A stretch of 64,000 nt of DNA, taken from contig NZ_SRLC01000003.1 in NCBI RefSeq assembly GCF_004765605.1, positions 62,001 to 126,000 on the forward strand, given 5' to 3'. Within the stretch, counting starts at the first letter, position 1. Each line of letters begins with the position of its first letter. The DNA is from Hymenobacter aquaticus (GTDB lineage: Bacteria > Bacteroidota > Bacteroidia > Cytophagales > Hymenobacteraceae). Positions 7,505 to 15,981 of this stretch are shown here, piece after piece. The position numbers and the translations under genes are program-made. The notes beneath the pieces were generated by a model. It was not told where the DNA came from, did no database searches, and saw nothing but the letters and a program-made list of their open reading frames with translations.

Positions 7505-8707
7505 TTAAACTCTTGCGCTTTCTTCCAGAATAGTCTGGATGGTGCGGGCAATCTGCTGGCGGTCGAAGTCCGCGGTGGCTACGGCTTGCCCCCGGCGCCC
7601 GGCTTCGCGGAGCACATTGGGTTGAGCCAGCACTTCGAGGAGCTTGTTGCGCAGGGCTTCGGCGTCGCCGGCCGGGGCGTACCAGCCACAGCCGTGCTCT
7701 TCTACCAGCTGCTTAGTCCAGCCCCGATTAGTCACGACGACCGGCGTGCCCACGGCCAGGCTGTCGTAGAACTTGGCGGGGGAGTTGGCATCTAGCACCG
7801 GCAGGTTCAGGAAAGAAACCACGGAGACGTCGGCCAGCCGGAACCAGGCAAAAACCGCGTGCCGGGGCTGGGGCACTACCACCCGGATGCTGGCACAACG
7901 CCCCGCCGCCGCCCGGACCAGCGGCTCGTAAAAACCCAGCCCCATGAACAGCCACACCACCTCGGGCCTGACGAGGGCCAGCTGCTCGGCGGCGGCGACC
8001 AGCGTCGGAATGTCGTTGGCCCGGCCGAAGGTACCGGCGTAGAGGATAACCTGCTTGCCGGCCAATCCTTGCTCCGTCCGCAGCTTTTCCACGGCTTCCG
8101 GAGTCGCCCGGGCCGCCAGGTCCAGGTCGGTGCCGTTGAGGACCGTGGTAATTTTCTCACCAGCTACGCCCAAGTTCTCCACGTAGCGGGTCATGTCCGG
8201 AGACAGCGGCAGGATGTGGCGGGCACTCTGGTACAGGCTTTTTTCCAGGGCAAACAGCCGATTCTGGGCCCAGCGCGTGGGCACGGCGCCCATGGCAATA
8301 GGAAACGACGGCCACAGGTCCTGCACCTCAAACACCCAGGGAATCTGGCGGCGCTTCGCGACCTGCGCGGCGGCCCAGGCAGCCGTCAGCGGCGTGGAGA
8401 TGCCCCAGATGACGTCGGGCCGCTCCAGCTTCAGGCCTTCCCGCACGGCGTAGGCCGCGTATTGCCCAAACGACAACACCCGCCGGGCGACGCCCATCTT
8501 GTTTTCGTAGGGCACCTCGGCGGCCCGCATTTCCACGCCCGCCGGCAGCCAGGGGTACTGCTGCGTCAGGCGCTGCGTTTCCCAGGTGCGGGTCGTAATC
8601 AGGGTGACGCGGTGCGACTGGGCCAGGTGGGCCAGCAAAGAGTAGTGGCGGCTCGTTGCCGGACAGTCAGGATTGGTGTGGTACTGGCTGAAAACGGCAA
8701 TGTGCAC
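7505..8707 (-). CDS. Glycosyltransferase family 4 (WbuB-like)
   Basis: 400 residues with a GTG start at 8707; no ATG is in frame nearby. The N-terminal Rossmann half begins HIAVFSQYHTNPDCPATSRH, as in WbuB-like L-fucosamine or deoxyhexose transferases. The C-terminal half has VILYAGTFGRANDIPTLV and the donor-binding region NSPAKFYDSLAVGTPVVVT..W..LVEEHGCGW. It likely transfers a sugar from a nucleotide donor to a surface polysaccharide precursor in the cytoplasm. No other polysaccharide genes are nearby, so acceptor and pathway are unknown. Confidence 0.88.
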   Translation of the reverse strand: MHIAVFSQYHTNPDCPATSRHYSLLAHLAQSHRVTLITTRTWETQRLTQQYPWLPAGVEMRAAEVPYENKMGVARRVLSFGQYAAYAVREGLKLERPDVIWGISTPLTAAWAAAQVAKRRQIPWVFEVQDLWPSFPIAMGAVPTRWAQNRLFALEKSLYQSARHILPLSPDMTRYVENLGVAGEKITTVLNGTDLDLAARATPEAVEKLRTEQGLAGKQVILYAGTFGRANDIPTLVAAAEQLALVRPEVVWLFMGLGFYEPLVRAAAGRCASIRVVVPQPRHAVFAWFRLADVSVVSFLNLPVLDANSPAKFYDSLAVGTPVVVTNRGWTKQLVEEHGCGWYAPAGDAEALRNKLLEVLAQPNVLREAGRRGQAVATADFDRQQIARTIQTILEESARV

Positions 8708-8715
8708 GGCTCGTT

Positions 8716-8743
8716 AATTAAGAATTAGGAATTAAGAATTAGG
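8716..8743. repeat. AT-rich tandem repeat, 2 x 14 bp
   Basis: AATTAAGAATTAGG occurs twice in direct tandem (8716-8729, 8730-8743), followed by AATTTG; a degenerate inverted counterpart is at about 8798-8815. It lies between the glycosyltransferase and gldB genes. Its stop-rich, AT-rich makeup contrasts with the GC-rich surroundings. Confidence 0.6.
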
Positions 8744-8812
8744 AATTTGCTCCTACTCCTGAAAGCACGAAATGCCGGAAGCTGGGCTGTAGTCCTACTT
8801 ATTAACTACCAA

Positions 8813-9829
8813 TTATTTCCGCTTCGGCCGGTAGCGCGACTCGTTCAGGATCCGCTGCGGGTCTTGCTGGGCCATGAGCTGGGCCAGCGTCACGTTGGGG
8901 TGGTCGGCCATGTACTTGCGCACGATCTGCCAGCCCACCCAGGCCCCTACCCGGCCGGGGCAGGTTTTGTCGATTTCGGGCACGTTGGGCCGCTCCCCGA
9001 TGTACTTCTGGATGGTGAACGGGCTGGTGTTGTAAAGCAGGTTTTTCTCGATGAAGTGGGCCCACACCTTGCCTTCGTTATACTGCAGGTTGGCCAGCTC
9101 GTTGTTGGTGAAGCCCACCAGCAGCGTATCGGGCGTGCAGGGCAGCACCTTTTCGGCGAAGTACAAGGACTTGCCAAACTGCACCATCTCGCTGAGCATG
9201 GTCTGGTCGGTGAGCTTCTTCTGGTTGTACTTGCTGGAAATAGCCAGGGCCGCCGTGGGAATCAGATAGGCGGGTTCGTAGCGGCGCAGAATGTACTCGG
9301 GCACGTTGGGCCGGTAGCTGGCTTTGGAGCCGGCAAAAAAGTCGAGGCCCAGCACCATCAGGCTGTCGTTCACAAACAGGTCCTGACTCAGCCCGCTCAC
9401 GAAGGTCTTGACGGGCGGCACCGGAAACGCCGGGAAATAGTAGCGCACGTGCTGAAACAGCTGCTTCAGCTCAGCTTGCAGCGCCTGATCCTTGAACTCG
9501 GCCGCCGATTCCCGGCCCAGCTTCTGCAAGCCTTGGTTGGTAGCTAGGCTGACCAGTTTTTCGGCCAGAATATCCTCCGAAGGAAACTGCTTGCGGCCCA
9601 GAAAATAGGTGGCAAAGGCCGGCTGCTGCTGCAGAAACTGCTGGGCCTGGGCCACGTTCCGGATCTGGAAGAAGGGCTGCTCCAGTCGCTGCAGCTGCAC
9701 CGTCACGGGCACCTTGGCCACTTCCGGGTCGGGCTGGCAGGTTTCGGTGGACGTGCAGCCGCTCAGCAGCACCACGGTGCTCAGCAAGCCGGTCAGCAAA
9801 AGGCGCAGGGAGGCAGGAATGTAAGTCAC
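8813..9829 (-). CDS. gldB: Gliding motility lipoprotein GldB
   Basis: 338 residues from a GTG at 9829. Signal peptide with lipobox LLSGC (Cys about 25), so a lipoprotein. The body matches GldB: a central DLFVNDSLMVLGLDFFAGSKASYRPNVPEYILRRYEP segment and a TLLVGFTNNELANLQYNEGKVWAHFIEKNLLY segment with the family's conserved aromatic/acidic pattern related to DUF2268-type metallopeptidases, but without a clear HExxH. GldB is required for gliding and type IX secretion in Flavobacterium. It is divergent from an outer-membrane barrel gene 84 bp away. Confidence 0.9.
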   Translation of the reverse strand: MTYIPASLRLLLTGLLSTVVLLSGCTSTETCQPDPEVAKVPVTVQLQRLEQPFFQIRNVAQAQQFLQQQPAFATYFLGRKQFPSEDILAEKLVSLATNQGLQKLGRESAAEFKDQALQAELKQLFQHVRYYFPAFPVPPVKTFVSGLSQDLFVNDSLMVLGLDFFAGSKASYRPNVPEYILRRYEPAYLIPTAALAISSKYNQKKLTDQTMLSEMVQFGKSLYFAEKVLPCTPDTLLVGFTNNELANLQYNEGKVWAHFIEKNLLYNTSPFTIQKYIGERPNVPEIDKTCPGRVGAWVGWQIVRKYMADHPNVTLAQLMAQQDPQRILNESRYRPKRK

Positions 9830-9913
9830 GCTTCTATCTTTAGGGCGAAAATAGCCAAAACGAAACGCCGCGTGGCTGACTTTCGTCTAAAGCCTGACTC
9901 TTTTCCCATTCTC

Positions 9914-10609
9914 ATGAAAAAATTGCTTCTCGCAGCGTTGGTTCTGGGTGCCTCGGCCGGCACGGCTTCGGCCCAGGTTGAAATCGGCCTCAAACTGTCT
10001 CCTTCCATTACGTATCTGCGCGCTGATTCGCCTTCCAATCTGAACTTTCAGAACGAAAAGAGCAAGCTCAGCCTCGGGGGCGGCCTGGTGGTCGACTACT
10101 TCTTCGGCCAGAACTACGCCTTCAGCTCCGGGGTCTGGCTCACCAGCAAAGGCGGCACCATCAGCTACCTCGACCGGGACCCGAACTCTACCTCCACGAC
10201 TCCCAGCGTGCGGCGGGAGCAGAAAATTGCCCTGCAGTACCTGGAAGTGCCCGTGACGGTGAAGCTGTTTACCAACGACATTGCCACCGATACCAAGCTG
10301 TATTTCCAACTCGGCGGCACGGCCGGCGGCGTCATTGCCACCCGCATCAACGGCGAGAAGCGGTACCAGGACCCCAGCAACGGCAACACCGAAACCACCG
10401 CCTCCAAACACGTTATCATCCCGGATTTGTCGGCCCTCATCGGGGGGGGCGTAGAGTACCAGCTGGGCCAGAGCACCAAGATTTTCGGCGGCCTTTCCTA
10501 TCACCGCGGCCTGGTCAACATCGACAAATACTTCGACAAGGACCGGGGTTTTCAGGATGTCAGCCTCAAAAACAACGAAATAGCCCTCGACCTCGGACTC
10601 AAGTTTTAA
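9914..10609 (+). CDS. Outer-membrane beta-barrel protein (PorT/porin family)
   Basis: 231 residues from ATG 9914 (MKKLLLAALVLGASAGTASA, typical signal peptide); the frame is open 42 nt further upstream but that adds a charged leader. Alternating amphipathic strands such as GLVVDYFFGQNYAFSSGVWLTSK, LQYLEVPVTVKLF, LYFQLGGTAGGVIA and a terminal strand ending in Phe (ALDLGLKF) indicate an 8-10-stranded barrel of the porin-family/OMP_b-brl_2 type. PorT-like proteins work in type IX secretion, and divergence from gldB makes that attractive, but the family is broad. Confidence 0.8.
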   Translation: MKKLLLAALVLGASAGTASAQVEIGLKLSPSITYLRADSPSNLNFQNEKSKLSLGGGLVVDYFFGQNYAFSSGVWLTSKGGTISYLDRDPNSTSTTPSVRREQKIALQYLEVPVTVKLFTNDIATDTKLYFQLGGTAGGVIATRINGEKRYQDPSNGNTETTASKHVIIPDLSALIGGGVEYQLGQSTKIFGGLSYHRGLVNIDKYFDKDRGFQDVSLKNNEIALDLGLKF

Positions 10610-10610
10610 G

Positions 10611-10713
10611 GTGCTAATGCGTCAGAATGGGCTGATGTGCTAATGCGGGTGTCATCGTTCCCGCATTCTCCACCTTTAGCACATTACCCACCTGAGCACC
10701 TGAGCACATTAAC
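10611..10713. repeat. Degenerate inverted repeat built from GTGCTAATG units
   Basis: GTGCTAATG occurs at 10611 and again near 10637; the complementary motif (TTAGCACATTA, GAGCACATTAA) recurs between 10676 and 10712. The arms pair imperfectly around a central CCGCATTC/GAATGCGG-like part. Same intergenic architecture as other repeats in the window. Confidence 0.5.
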
Positions 10714-10717
10714 CGAA

Positions 10718-10754
10718 AAAGCCCTTGCTACTCATTCCGAGCAGCAAGGGCTTT
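10718..10754. terminator. Bidirectional terminator between the barrel gene and rng
   Basis: AAAGCCCTTGCT (10718-10729) pairs with AGCAAGGGCTTT (10743-10754), with A-run on one side and T-rich sequence on the other. It separates convergent genes. Confidence 0.8.
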
Positions 10755-10787
10755 CTTCTTATCAGGAAGGTTTTCGCAGAAAAACCG

Positions 10788-12398
10788 TCAATCAGTAATT
10801 TCTTCCACCTCCCGGTCCTGGAGGCGGCTCATGGCGGCGGCGGGGGAATGTATTTCAATTTCCTCGCCCCGCTCATCCTCGATGCGGTAGTCGGTCAGGC
10901 CCAAGGACGTATCCTTCATGATCTTGACCCACTTATAATACTTCAAATACCACTTCATCTGCTTCGACACCAATCCCTTGGTGTAATAAGCGTGCAGGAA
11001 GGGGTGCACGTACAGCGTGATGCCCGACTGGTTTTGGGTAACCAGCAGGTCCTCAATGCTGTTGTCGATTTCGTCCGTTACGAGGATAGAGGCCGAAATC
11101 TTGCCCGTGCCGCCACACGTGGGGCACACTTCACCGGTCACGATGTTCTCGGCGGGGCGCACGCGCTGCCGCGTAATCTGCAGCAGCCCGAACTTGGTAA
11201 TGGGCAGAATCGTGAAGCGCGCTTTGTCGTTCTTCATGATGTCCTTCACGGCATCCTCCACCTTTTTACGACTCTCGGGGCTCTTCATGTCGATAAAATC
11301 GACGACGATGATGCCCCCCATGTCGCGCAGGCGCAGCTGCCGCGCTACCTCCTTGGCCGCCAGCATGTTGATCATGAGGGCCGTAGCCTCCTGGTCACTT
11401 TCCTGGTTGCTCTTGTTGCCCGAGTTGACGTCGATAACGTGCAGGGCCTCGGTGTGTTCAATCACCAAATAGCCGCCGCCGGGAACCGTTACGGTCTTGC
11501 CAAACAGCGTTTTGAGCTGCTTTTCAATGCCCACATGCTCAAACACTTTCACCTTGCCGGTGTGGAGCTTGAGCAGGCCGAGCTTGTCGGGCGCAATTTT
11601 CTGGAGGTAGCTGCGCATCTCCTCATACATCGGCGCCGAATCCACGGTAATGGAGTCGAAGCTTTCGTTGAGCATATCGCGCAGCATCGAGCTGGTGCGG
11701 CCCAGCTCGCCCAGCACCTTGTCGTTCGGCTTGGCCGCGCGCAAGGATTGGAAGAGCTGTTCCCAGTTGGCCGTCATGCTCTGCATATCCCGGTCGAGCT
11801 CAGCCACCTCCCGGCCTTCGGCCACGGTGCGGATGATTACGCCGAAATTGTCGGGCTTGATGGAGGCAATGAGCCGCTTGAGCCGCTCCCGCTCCGTCTT
11901 GCTGACTATTTTTTTGGATACGCTAATCGTATTCGAAAAAGGAACCAGCACCAGGTAGCGGCCCGCCATGGAAATATCCATGCTCAGGCGCGGCCCCTTG
12001 GTCGAAATCGGCTCCTTCACAATCTGAACCAGCAGCTGCTGGCCCTTCTTGAAGACGTCGGCGGCCTTGCCGACTTTGTCGAGCTGCCCGTCGAACTGGA
12101 AGTTCTTAAGCGCCCCGACGGTAATTTTCTGCGATTGTACGCCTCTGCTCCACTTTAGCAGCGAGGGGAAATTCTCCCCCAGGTCGCCGTAGTGCAGAAA
12201 CGCGTCTTTTTGATACCCGATGTCGATGAACGCGGCGTTCAGACCGGGCATAACTTTCTTGACCGTGCCCAGGAAGATGTCACCAACCGAGTAGTTGGTG
12301 TCGTTGCGGTCAAAGTGGTATTCAATGAGCCGCTTATCCTGGAGCAGGGCAATCCGTTCTCCTTCCTGAGTAGAATTAATGACTAATTCGTTACTCAA
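10788..12398 (-). CDS. rng: Ribonuclease G/E family endoribonuclease
   Basis: 536 residues. N-terminal S1-like RNA-binding region (GDIFLGTVKKVMPGLNAAFIDIGYQKDAFLHYGDL), then the RNase H-like and DNase I-like catalytic parts, including VIDVNSG with a catalytic Asp and GGIIVVDFIDM with the second Asp. A CPTCGGTG zinc-link motif is present. Length and architecture match RNase G rather than RNase E (no long C-terminal scaffold). It acts in rRNA maturation and mRNA decay. The start appears to be TTG at 12398, because no ATG or GTG is in frame just upstream. Last gene of an HU-TPR-mS38-like-rng run. Confidence 0.93.
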   Translation of the reverse strand: MSNELVINSTQEGERIALLQDKRLIEYHFDRNDTNYSVGDIFLGTVKKVMPGLNAAFIDIGYQKDAFLHYGDLGENFPSLLKWSRGVQSQKITVGALKNFQFDGQLDKVGKAADVFKKGQQLLVQIVKEPISTKGPRLSMDISMAGRYLVLVPFSNTISVSKKIVSKTERERLKRLIASIKPDNFGVIIRTVAEGREVAELDRDMQSMTANWEQLFQSLRAAKPNDKVLGELGRTSSMLRDMLNESFDSITVDSAPMYEEMRSYLQKIAPDKLGLLKLHTGKVKVFEHVGIEKQLKTLFGKTVTVPGGGYLVIEHTEALHVIDVNSGNKSNQESDQEATALMINMLAAKEVARQLRLRDMGGIIVVDFIDMKSPESRKKVEDAVKDIMKNDKARFTILPITKFGLLQITRQRVRPAENIVTGEVCPTCGGTGKISASILVTDEIDNSIEDLLVTQNQSGITLYVHPFLHAYYTKGLVSKQMKWYLKYYKWVKIMKDTSLGLTDYRIEDERGEEIEIHSPAAAMSRLQDREVEEITD

Positions 12399-12461
12399 TG
12401 GGTCAGATAAGTTAAGTGAGCACCGAAATCAGCCGCAGCCGTATCCCCCGAAACCGGCAAA

Positions 12462-12492
12462 GGGAAGCCGGTGCACGAGGCACCAGCTTCCC
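12462..12492 (-). terminator. Hairpin between the small basic protein gene and rng
   Basis: GGGAAGCCGGTGC (12462-12474) pairs with GCACCAGCTTCCC (12480-12492), one mismatch, loop ACGAG. Only a short T-rich tail (CTTTGCC) on the minus strand, so partial termination or mRNA processing upstream of rng is possible. Confidence 0.5.
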
Positions 12493-12606
12493 TTCTTAGC
12501 CACGGGAAAAGCGAACTTTTAGCCACTCTCGAGATACTCTACGTGAGAGATAGACGGCCTTCTTGGTTAACGCAATTAACCGGCCGCCAGCAAACCCGGG
12601 AAGGGC

Positions 12607-12696
12607 CTACTTCTTCTTGTGACGGTTCTTGCGCAGACGCTTCTTCCGCTTGTGAGTGGCAATCTTATGACGCTTTCTCTTTTTACCGCAGGGCAT
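12607..12696 (-). CDS. 29-residue AURKAIP1/COX24 (mS38-like) basic protein
   Basis: Reading the minus strand from ATG 12696 gives MPCGKKRKRHKIATHKRKKR then LRKNRHKKK and TAG. Nearly two-thirds of the residues are Lys, Arg or His. The KKRKRHKIATHKRKKRLRKNRHKK pattern matches the AURKAIP1/COX24 domain of mitochondrial small-subunit protein mS38, which has short homologs in Bacteroidota. A ribosomal role is inferred from that and from its size and charge. It lies 29 bp after the TPR gene and upstream of rng, so it is probably co-transcribed. Confidence 0.8.
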   Translation of the reverse strand: MPCGKKRKRHKIATHKRKKRLRKNRHKKK

Positions 12697-12724
12697 GTTG
12701 ATGAGGTTAGGGTTGTAAAAAAAC

Positions 12725-13621
12725 TTAATTCAATTTCTGCAATTGCTCGTCCACCGAAGCCGTGAAGCCGGGGTCCGTGCTCAAGCTTTTGGCCTTGGTG
12801 AAGGCCTTGCGGGCATCCTCCTTGGCGCCGGTCAGGGCCAAAGATACACCCAAGTAGAATTGTCCGTTGGCATTCTGGGGATTTACCACCGTCAGTTCCC
12901 GGAACCGCTCTACCGCTTTGTCGTTCTGATTGCTCCTGAGCGAGAGGATACCCAGGTTGTAGATAGCCTCCTCGTTTTTGGGGTCAGCGGCCAGTACTTC
13001 GCGCAGCAGGCTTACGCCCGCCACGGGGTTGTCGCTGGCCATCAGGGCCATACCCAGGTTGGTTTTGGCCTTGAGGTTGTCGGGGTTGTTTTTCAACACC
13101 CGCTCGTACAGCTCCCGGGTTTTGGCACCCAACGACTTGGCCCGCTCCTCGGTCGTAGCAAAGCTGAAGGCTTCGTAATACGCATCGGCGGCGCGCTGCA
13201 ACGTCTGTTCGCCGGGCCGGGTCATAGCCACCTGCTCGAGGTAGTAGCCGGCGCTATCGAACTTCTCGACGGCCCGGTACTTGGCGGCCAGATCGGTGGC
13301 CAGCCGCAGCTTGGCACCCAACTCATTTTCAGCCGAGTACTTGGCCAGCAAGCCGTTGATTTCGCGGCGCTGCTCCGGCGCTACCGCCATGTGCGGCTGC
13401 TCTGGGGTAGCGCCGGCCGGCATTCCGCCTTCCACGGAAGCCGTGGAGGGAGCCGCCGCCCCGTTGTCGCGGTTGGCCGTGCGGGCCGCGTCCTGCTGGC
13501 TGAGCTCCTTTTTGCCTTCCTTGGGCTTTACGATTCCCTTGGGCAGCAAAAACAAGCCGGCCACCAGCGCCAGGGCGACGGCCAAAACAAGAAGCTGATG
13601 CGAAGAAGGACGTGAAGCCAT
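12725..13621 (-). CDS. Membrane-anchored TPR protein
   Basis: 298 residues. An N-terminal membrane anchor (LLVLAVALALVAGLFLLP, about 10-27) is followed by a low-complexity linker and then, from about residue 85, helical repeats. Clear TPR units are YERVLKNNPDNLKAKTNLGMALM, LLREVLAADPKNEEAIYNLGILS and FRELTVVNPQNANGQFYLGVSLA. It faces the periplasm or cytoplasm as a scaffold; partners are unknown. It lies between HU and RNase G genes, an order common in Bacteroidota. A GCCGCCGGG/CCCGGCGGC stem (13635-13669) sits between HU and this gene. Confidence 0.88.
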   Translation of the reverse strand: MASRPSSHQLLVLAVALALVAGLFLLPKGIVKPKEGKKELSQQDAARTANRDNGAAAPSTASVEGGMPAGATPEQPHMAVAPEQRREINGLLAKYSAENELGAKLRLATDLAAKYRAVEKFDSAGYYLEQVAMTRPGEQTLQRAADAYYEAFSFATTEERAKSLGAKTRELYERVLKNNPDNLKAKTNLGMALMASDNPVAGVSLLREVLAADPKNEEAIYNLGILSLRSNQNDKAVERFRELTVVNPQNANGQFYLGVSLALTGAKEDARKAFTKAKSLSTDPGFTASVDEQLQKLN

Positions 13622-13698
13622 GTGGAAAAAGCAGGCCGCCGGGCTCCCAAACGTGGAATCCCCGGCGGCTCGGCCGACAATGTTACGAAGAAAGAAAA

Positions 13699-14004
13699 TT
13701 AGGCCTGAGCCGTCTCTTTGATCTTCTTGCTGTTTTTGATCTTACCGATGAAGGTCTTCGACGGCTTGAAGCTCGGAATGAAGTGCTCGTCGATGATGAT
13801 CGAAGTGTTTTTTGAGATGTTACGGGCGACTTTCTTTGCCCGCTTTTTGTTTACGAAGCTACCGAAGCCACGCACGTAAATGTTGTTGCCGTCGGCCATC
13901 GAATCCTTTACCACTTTGAAAAATGCTTCAACGGTAGCCGATACGTCGGTCTTCTCAATGCCGGTCTTGTCGGCGATTTCGGCGATTACTTCTGCTTTAG
14001 TCAC
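13699..14004 (-). CDS. HU-family DNA-binding protein
   Basis: 101 residues from a GTG at 14004 (reads VTKAEVIAEIADKTGIEKTD). The frame is open to 14157, but the promoter at 14109-14138 lies inside that extension, so it is not translated. HU/IHF hallmarks are VEAFFKVVKDSMADGNNIYVRGFGSFVNKKRAKKVARN and the saddle arm ...IIDEHFIPSFKPSKTF. It is a nucleoid architectural protein acting as a dimer. The C-terminal Lys-rich tail (IGKIKNSKKIKETAQA) is slightly longer than E. coli HU. First gene of the run to RNase G and divergent from mutY. Confidence 0.93.
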   Translation of the reverse strand: MTKAEVIAEIADKTGIEKTDVSATVEAFFKVVKDSMADGNNIYVRGFGSFVNKKRAKKVARNISKNTSIIIDEHFIPSFKPSKTFIGKIKNSKKIKETAQA

Positions 14005-14108
14005 GCTGGTATGTGTACTAAGGTGTGAAAAATGTATGCTGGGCAAAATCTCCCGGTTCAAAACGTAAGCCCTTGCCCGGTAGGCTGTTCGCTTAAGAAA
14101 TCGGGCCA

Positions 14109-14138
14109 CAAAGGTAGCCCCCTTTTTTGGTTTTGCAA
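14109..14138 (-). promoter_or_regulatory. Promoter of the HU gene
   Basis: On the minus strand: TTG (14138-14136), 19-bp spacer, TACCTTTG (14116-14109), a full match to the Bacteroidota TTG-N19-TAnnTTTG promoter. It gives a leader of about 98 nt before the GTG at 14004. Confidence 0.75.
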
Positions 14139-14199
14139 TACTTTTTCCACAATCCATTTAGGGTGCCATTTCTTCTTCAAACCTCTATATATCAAATCT

Positions 14200-15291
14200 T
14201 TGCCTCTTTCTGTTCTCGCTCCGGCTCACCCCTATTTTGCCCAGGCACTCTTGGAATGGTACCCACGGCACCGCCGCGACCTGCCCTGGCGCCACACCCG
14301 CAACCCGTATGCCATCTGGCTCTCAGAGGTTATTCTGCAGCAAACCCGGGTTAAGCAAGGCCTGCCCTACTATCTCGACTTCATCACGACCTATCCCACG
14401 GTGCACGACTTAGCCGCCGCGCCCGAGGATGAGGTGCTGCGGCACTGGCAGGGGCTGGGCTACTATTCCCGGGCCCGCAACATGCACCACACGGCCCAGC
14501 AGGTCGTGCGCGAGTACGCGGGCGTGTTTCCCGACACCTACAATGAGCTGCTCAAGCTGCGGGGCGTGGGGCAGTACACGGCGGCGGCCATTGCCTCCTT
14601 TGCCTTCGGCGAGAAAGTGGCCGTGCTCGACGGCAACGTGTACCGGGTGTTGTCCCGGGTGTTCGGCATCACCTCCGATATAGCCGCGCCGGCCACGCGC
14701 AAGGAGTTCCAGGCCCTGGCCGACACGCTGATTCCGGCCGCGGCTCCCGACGAGTTCAACCAGGCCATCATGGAGTTTGGGGCCATTCAGTGCACACCCG
14801 TGAAGCCCGACTGCCTGTTTTGCCCGCTGCAGAGCCAGTGCTACGCCTTTCAGCACGGCATGGTGCAGGAGCTGCCGGTGAAGAGCAAGGCCAAGGCCAG
14901 CCGCACCCGCTACTTTCATTACCTGGTGTTGCGCCACGACGACACGCTGTATCTGAAAAAGCGCGGCGCCAAGGACATCTGGCAGGGCCTTTACGACTTT
15001 GCCCTGACCGAAACCGAAGCCGCCGAGCTGCCCGCCCTGGATTTAGCTGCTGCCGTAACGGCCCTGGGTGGCACTATCGATACGAGCCGGGCGGAAGAAC
15101 CAGTGCTGGCCTTGCGGCACGTGCTGAGCCACCAGAAAGTAGAGGCCCGTTTTCACCCGGTGCAGCTGACGCAACCCTTGCCAGCGGCTGCTCTGGCCGC
15201 GTCCGGGCTGGCGCCCTTTACCCTTGAGCAAGCCCACGATTTGCCTAAGCCGGTGCTAATTGCTAATTACATTGACAAATCATGGAAATAA
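14200..15291 (+). CDS. mutY: A/G-specific adenine glycosylase MutY
   Basis: About 363 residues if the TTG at 14200 is used. The frame opens at 14032, but the upstream 56 codons read as non-family sequence and overlap the HU promoter region. It removes A mispaired with 8-oxoG. Seen: catalytic Glu in LSEVILQQTRV, helix-hairpin-helix LRGVGQYTAAAIASFAF, catalytic Asp in VLDGNVYRVLSR, iron-sulfur loop CTPVKPDCLFCPLQSQC, and a C-terminal Nudix-like 8-oxoG-recognition domain (about 235-355). Divergent from HU; ssb follows at 95 bp. The start is the uncertain part. Confidence 0.93.
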   Translation: MPLSVLAPAHPYFAQALLEWYPRHRRDLPWRHTRNPYAIWLSEVILQQTRVKQGLPYYLDFITTYPTVHDLAAAPEDEVLRHWQGLGYYSRARNMHHTAQQVVREYAGVFPDTYNELLKLRGVGQYTAAAIASFAFGEKVAVLDGNVYRVLSRVFGITSDIAAPATRKEFQALADTLIPAAAPDEFNQAIMEFGAIQCTPVKPDCLFCPLQSQCYAFQHGMVQELPVKSKAKASRTRYFHYLVLRHDDTLYLKKRGAKDIWQGLYDFALTETEAAELPALDLAAAVTALGGTIDTSRAEEPVLALRHVLSHQKVEARFHPVQLTQPLPAAALAASGLAPFTLEQAHDLPKPVLIANYIDKSWK

Positions 15292-15302
15292 AAACTAAAA
15301 TA

Positions 15303-15334
15303 TTTGGTTATATAATCAGGATTGTCTATTTTTA
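15303..15334 (+). promoter_or_regulatory. Promoter of ssb
   Basis: TTTG (15303-15306), 20-bp spacer, TATTTTTA (15327-15334), one base from TAnnTTTG. The region is AT-rich and leads about 45 nt before the ssb ATG. Confidence 0.5.
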
Positions 15335-15386
15335 TAAGAGGTAAAGATATTCTATCCACACCCTTCAACTACTTAATAACCAAGCA

Positions 15387-15818
15387 ATGGCTGGCATCAA
15401 CAAAGTAATTCTGGTAGGCAACCTGGGCAAAGACCCCGAGGTGCGGCATTTGGAAGGCGGCTCGAGCGTGGCCCACTTCACCCTGGCCACAAACGACTAC
15501 TACAAAGACAAATCCGGCACACGCGTGGAGCGGACCGAATGGCATAACATCACGGCCTGGCGCGGTCTGGCCGAAATGGCGGAGAAGTACCTCAAAAAGG
15601 GTCAGCAGATCTACGTGGAGGGCAAGCTGCGCACCCGGCAGTATCAGGACAAGGACAATCAGACCCGCTACATTACCGAAATCGTGGCGGATGAGATTTC
15701 CATGCTTGGCGGCCGGCCGCAAGGTGATGGTCAGGCCGGCAATGGCCAGGGCCACGAGCAGCCCGCCGAAGTCCAGACCTTTCGCCAGGAGCCCGAAATT
15801 GACCAGTTGCCTTTCTAA
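15387..15818 (+). CDS. ssb: Single-stranded DNA-binding protein
   Basis: 143 residues. OB-fold hallmarks: INKVILVGNLGKDPEVRHLE, VAHFTLATND, TEWHNITAWRGLAEMAEKYLKKGQQIYVEGKL and RYITEIVADEISML. A flexible Gly/Gln-rich tail ends in the acidic-hydrophobic tip EIDQLPF, the Bacteroidota version of the DDIPF protein-interaction tip. It acts as a homotetramer in replication and repair. The neighbours mutY, gldD and recG match the conserved Bacteroidota order, except that gldE is absent. Confidence 0.95.
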   Translation: MAGINKVILVGNLGKDPEVRHLEGGSSVAHFTLATNDYYKDKSGTRVERTEWHNITAWRGLAEMAEKYLKKGQQIYVEGKLRTRQYQDKDNQTRYITEIVADEISMLGGRPQGDGQAGNGQGHEQPAEVQTFRQEPEIDQLPF

Positions 15819-15843
15819 GGGCCCGTTAAGAGCGGTTTTTGTG

Positions 15844-15871
15844 AAGCCCCGGCACGTCGCCGGGGCTTTTT
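15844..15871 (+). terminator. Intrinsic terminator after ssb
   Basis: AGCCCCGGC and GCCGGGGCT arms around ACGT, then a T-run, 26 bp after the ssb stop. Confidence 0.85.
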
Positions 15872-15947
15872 GCGTTGGTTGCTACGGCCGGCAGTAGTAG
15901 GCTTTGCCCTAGCATTCCGGCCACCTGCCCGCGTAGCCGATTCTGGT

Positions 15948-15955
15948 TACCTTTG
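15948..15955 (+). promoter_or_regulatory. -7 box (TACCTTTG) of gldD
   Basis: Exact TAnnTTTG, 27 nt before the ATG at 15982. It supports 15982 over the upstream TTG as the gldD start. Confidence 0.5.
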
Positions 15956-15981
15956 GAAACAGTAAACATGCCTTGCGCTCC

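Noticed and set aside
14005..14157. Longer N-terminus for HU
   Set aside because: The HU promoter lies inside it and the extra residues have no family similarity.
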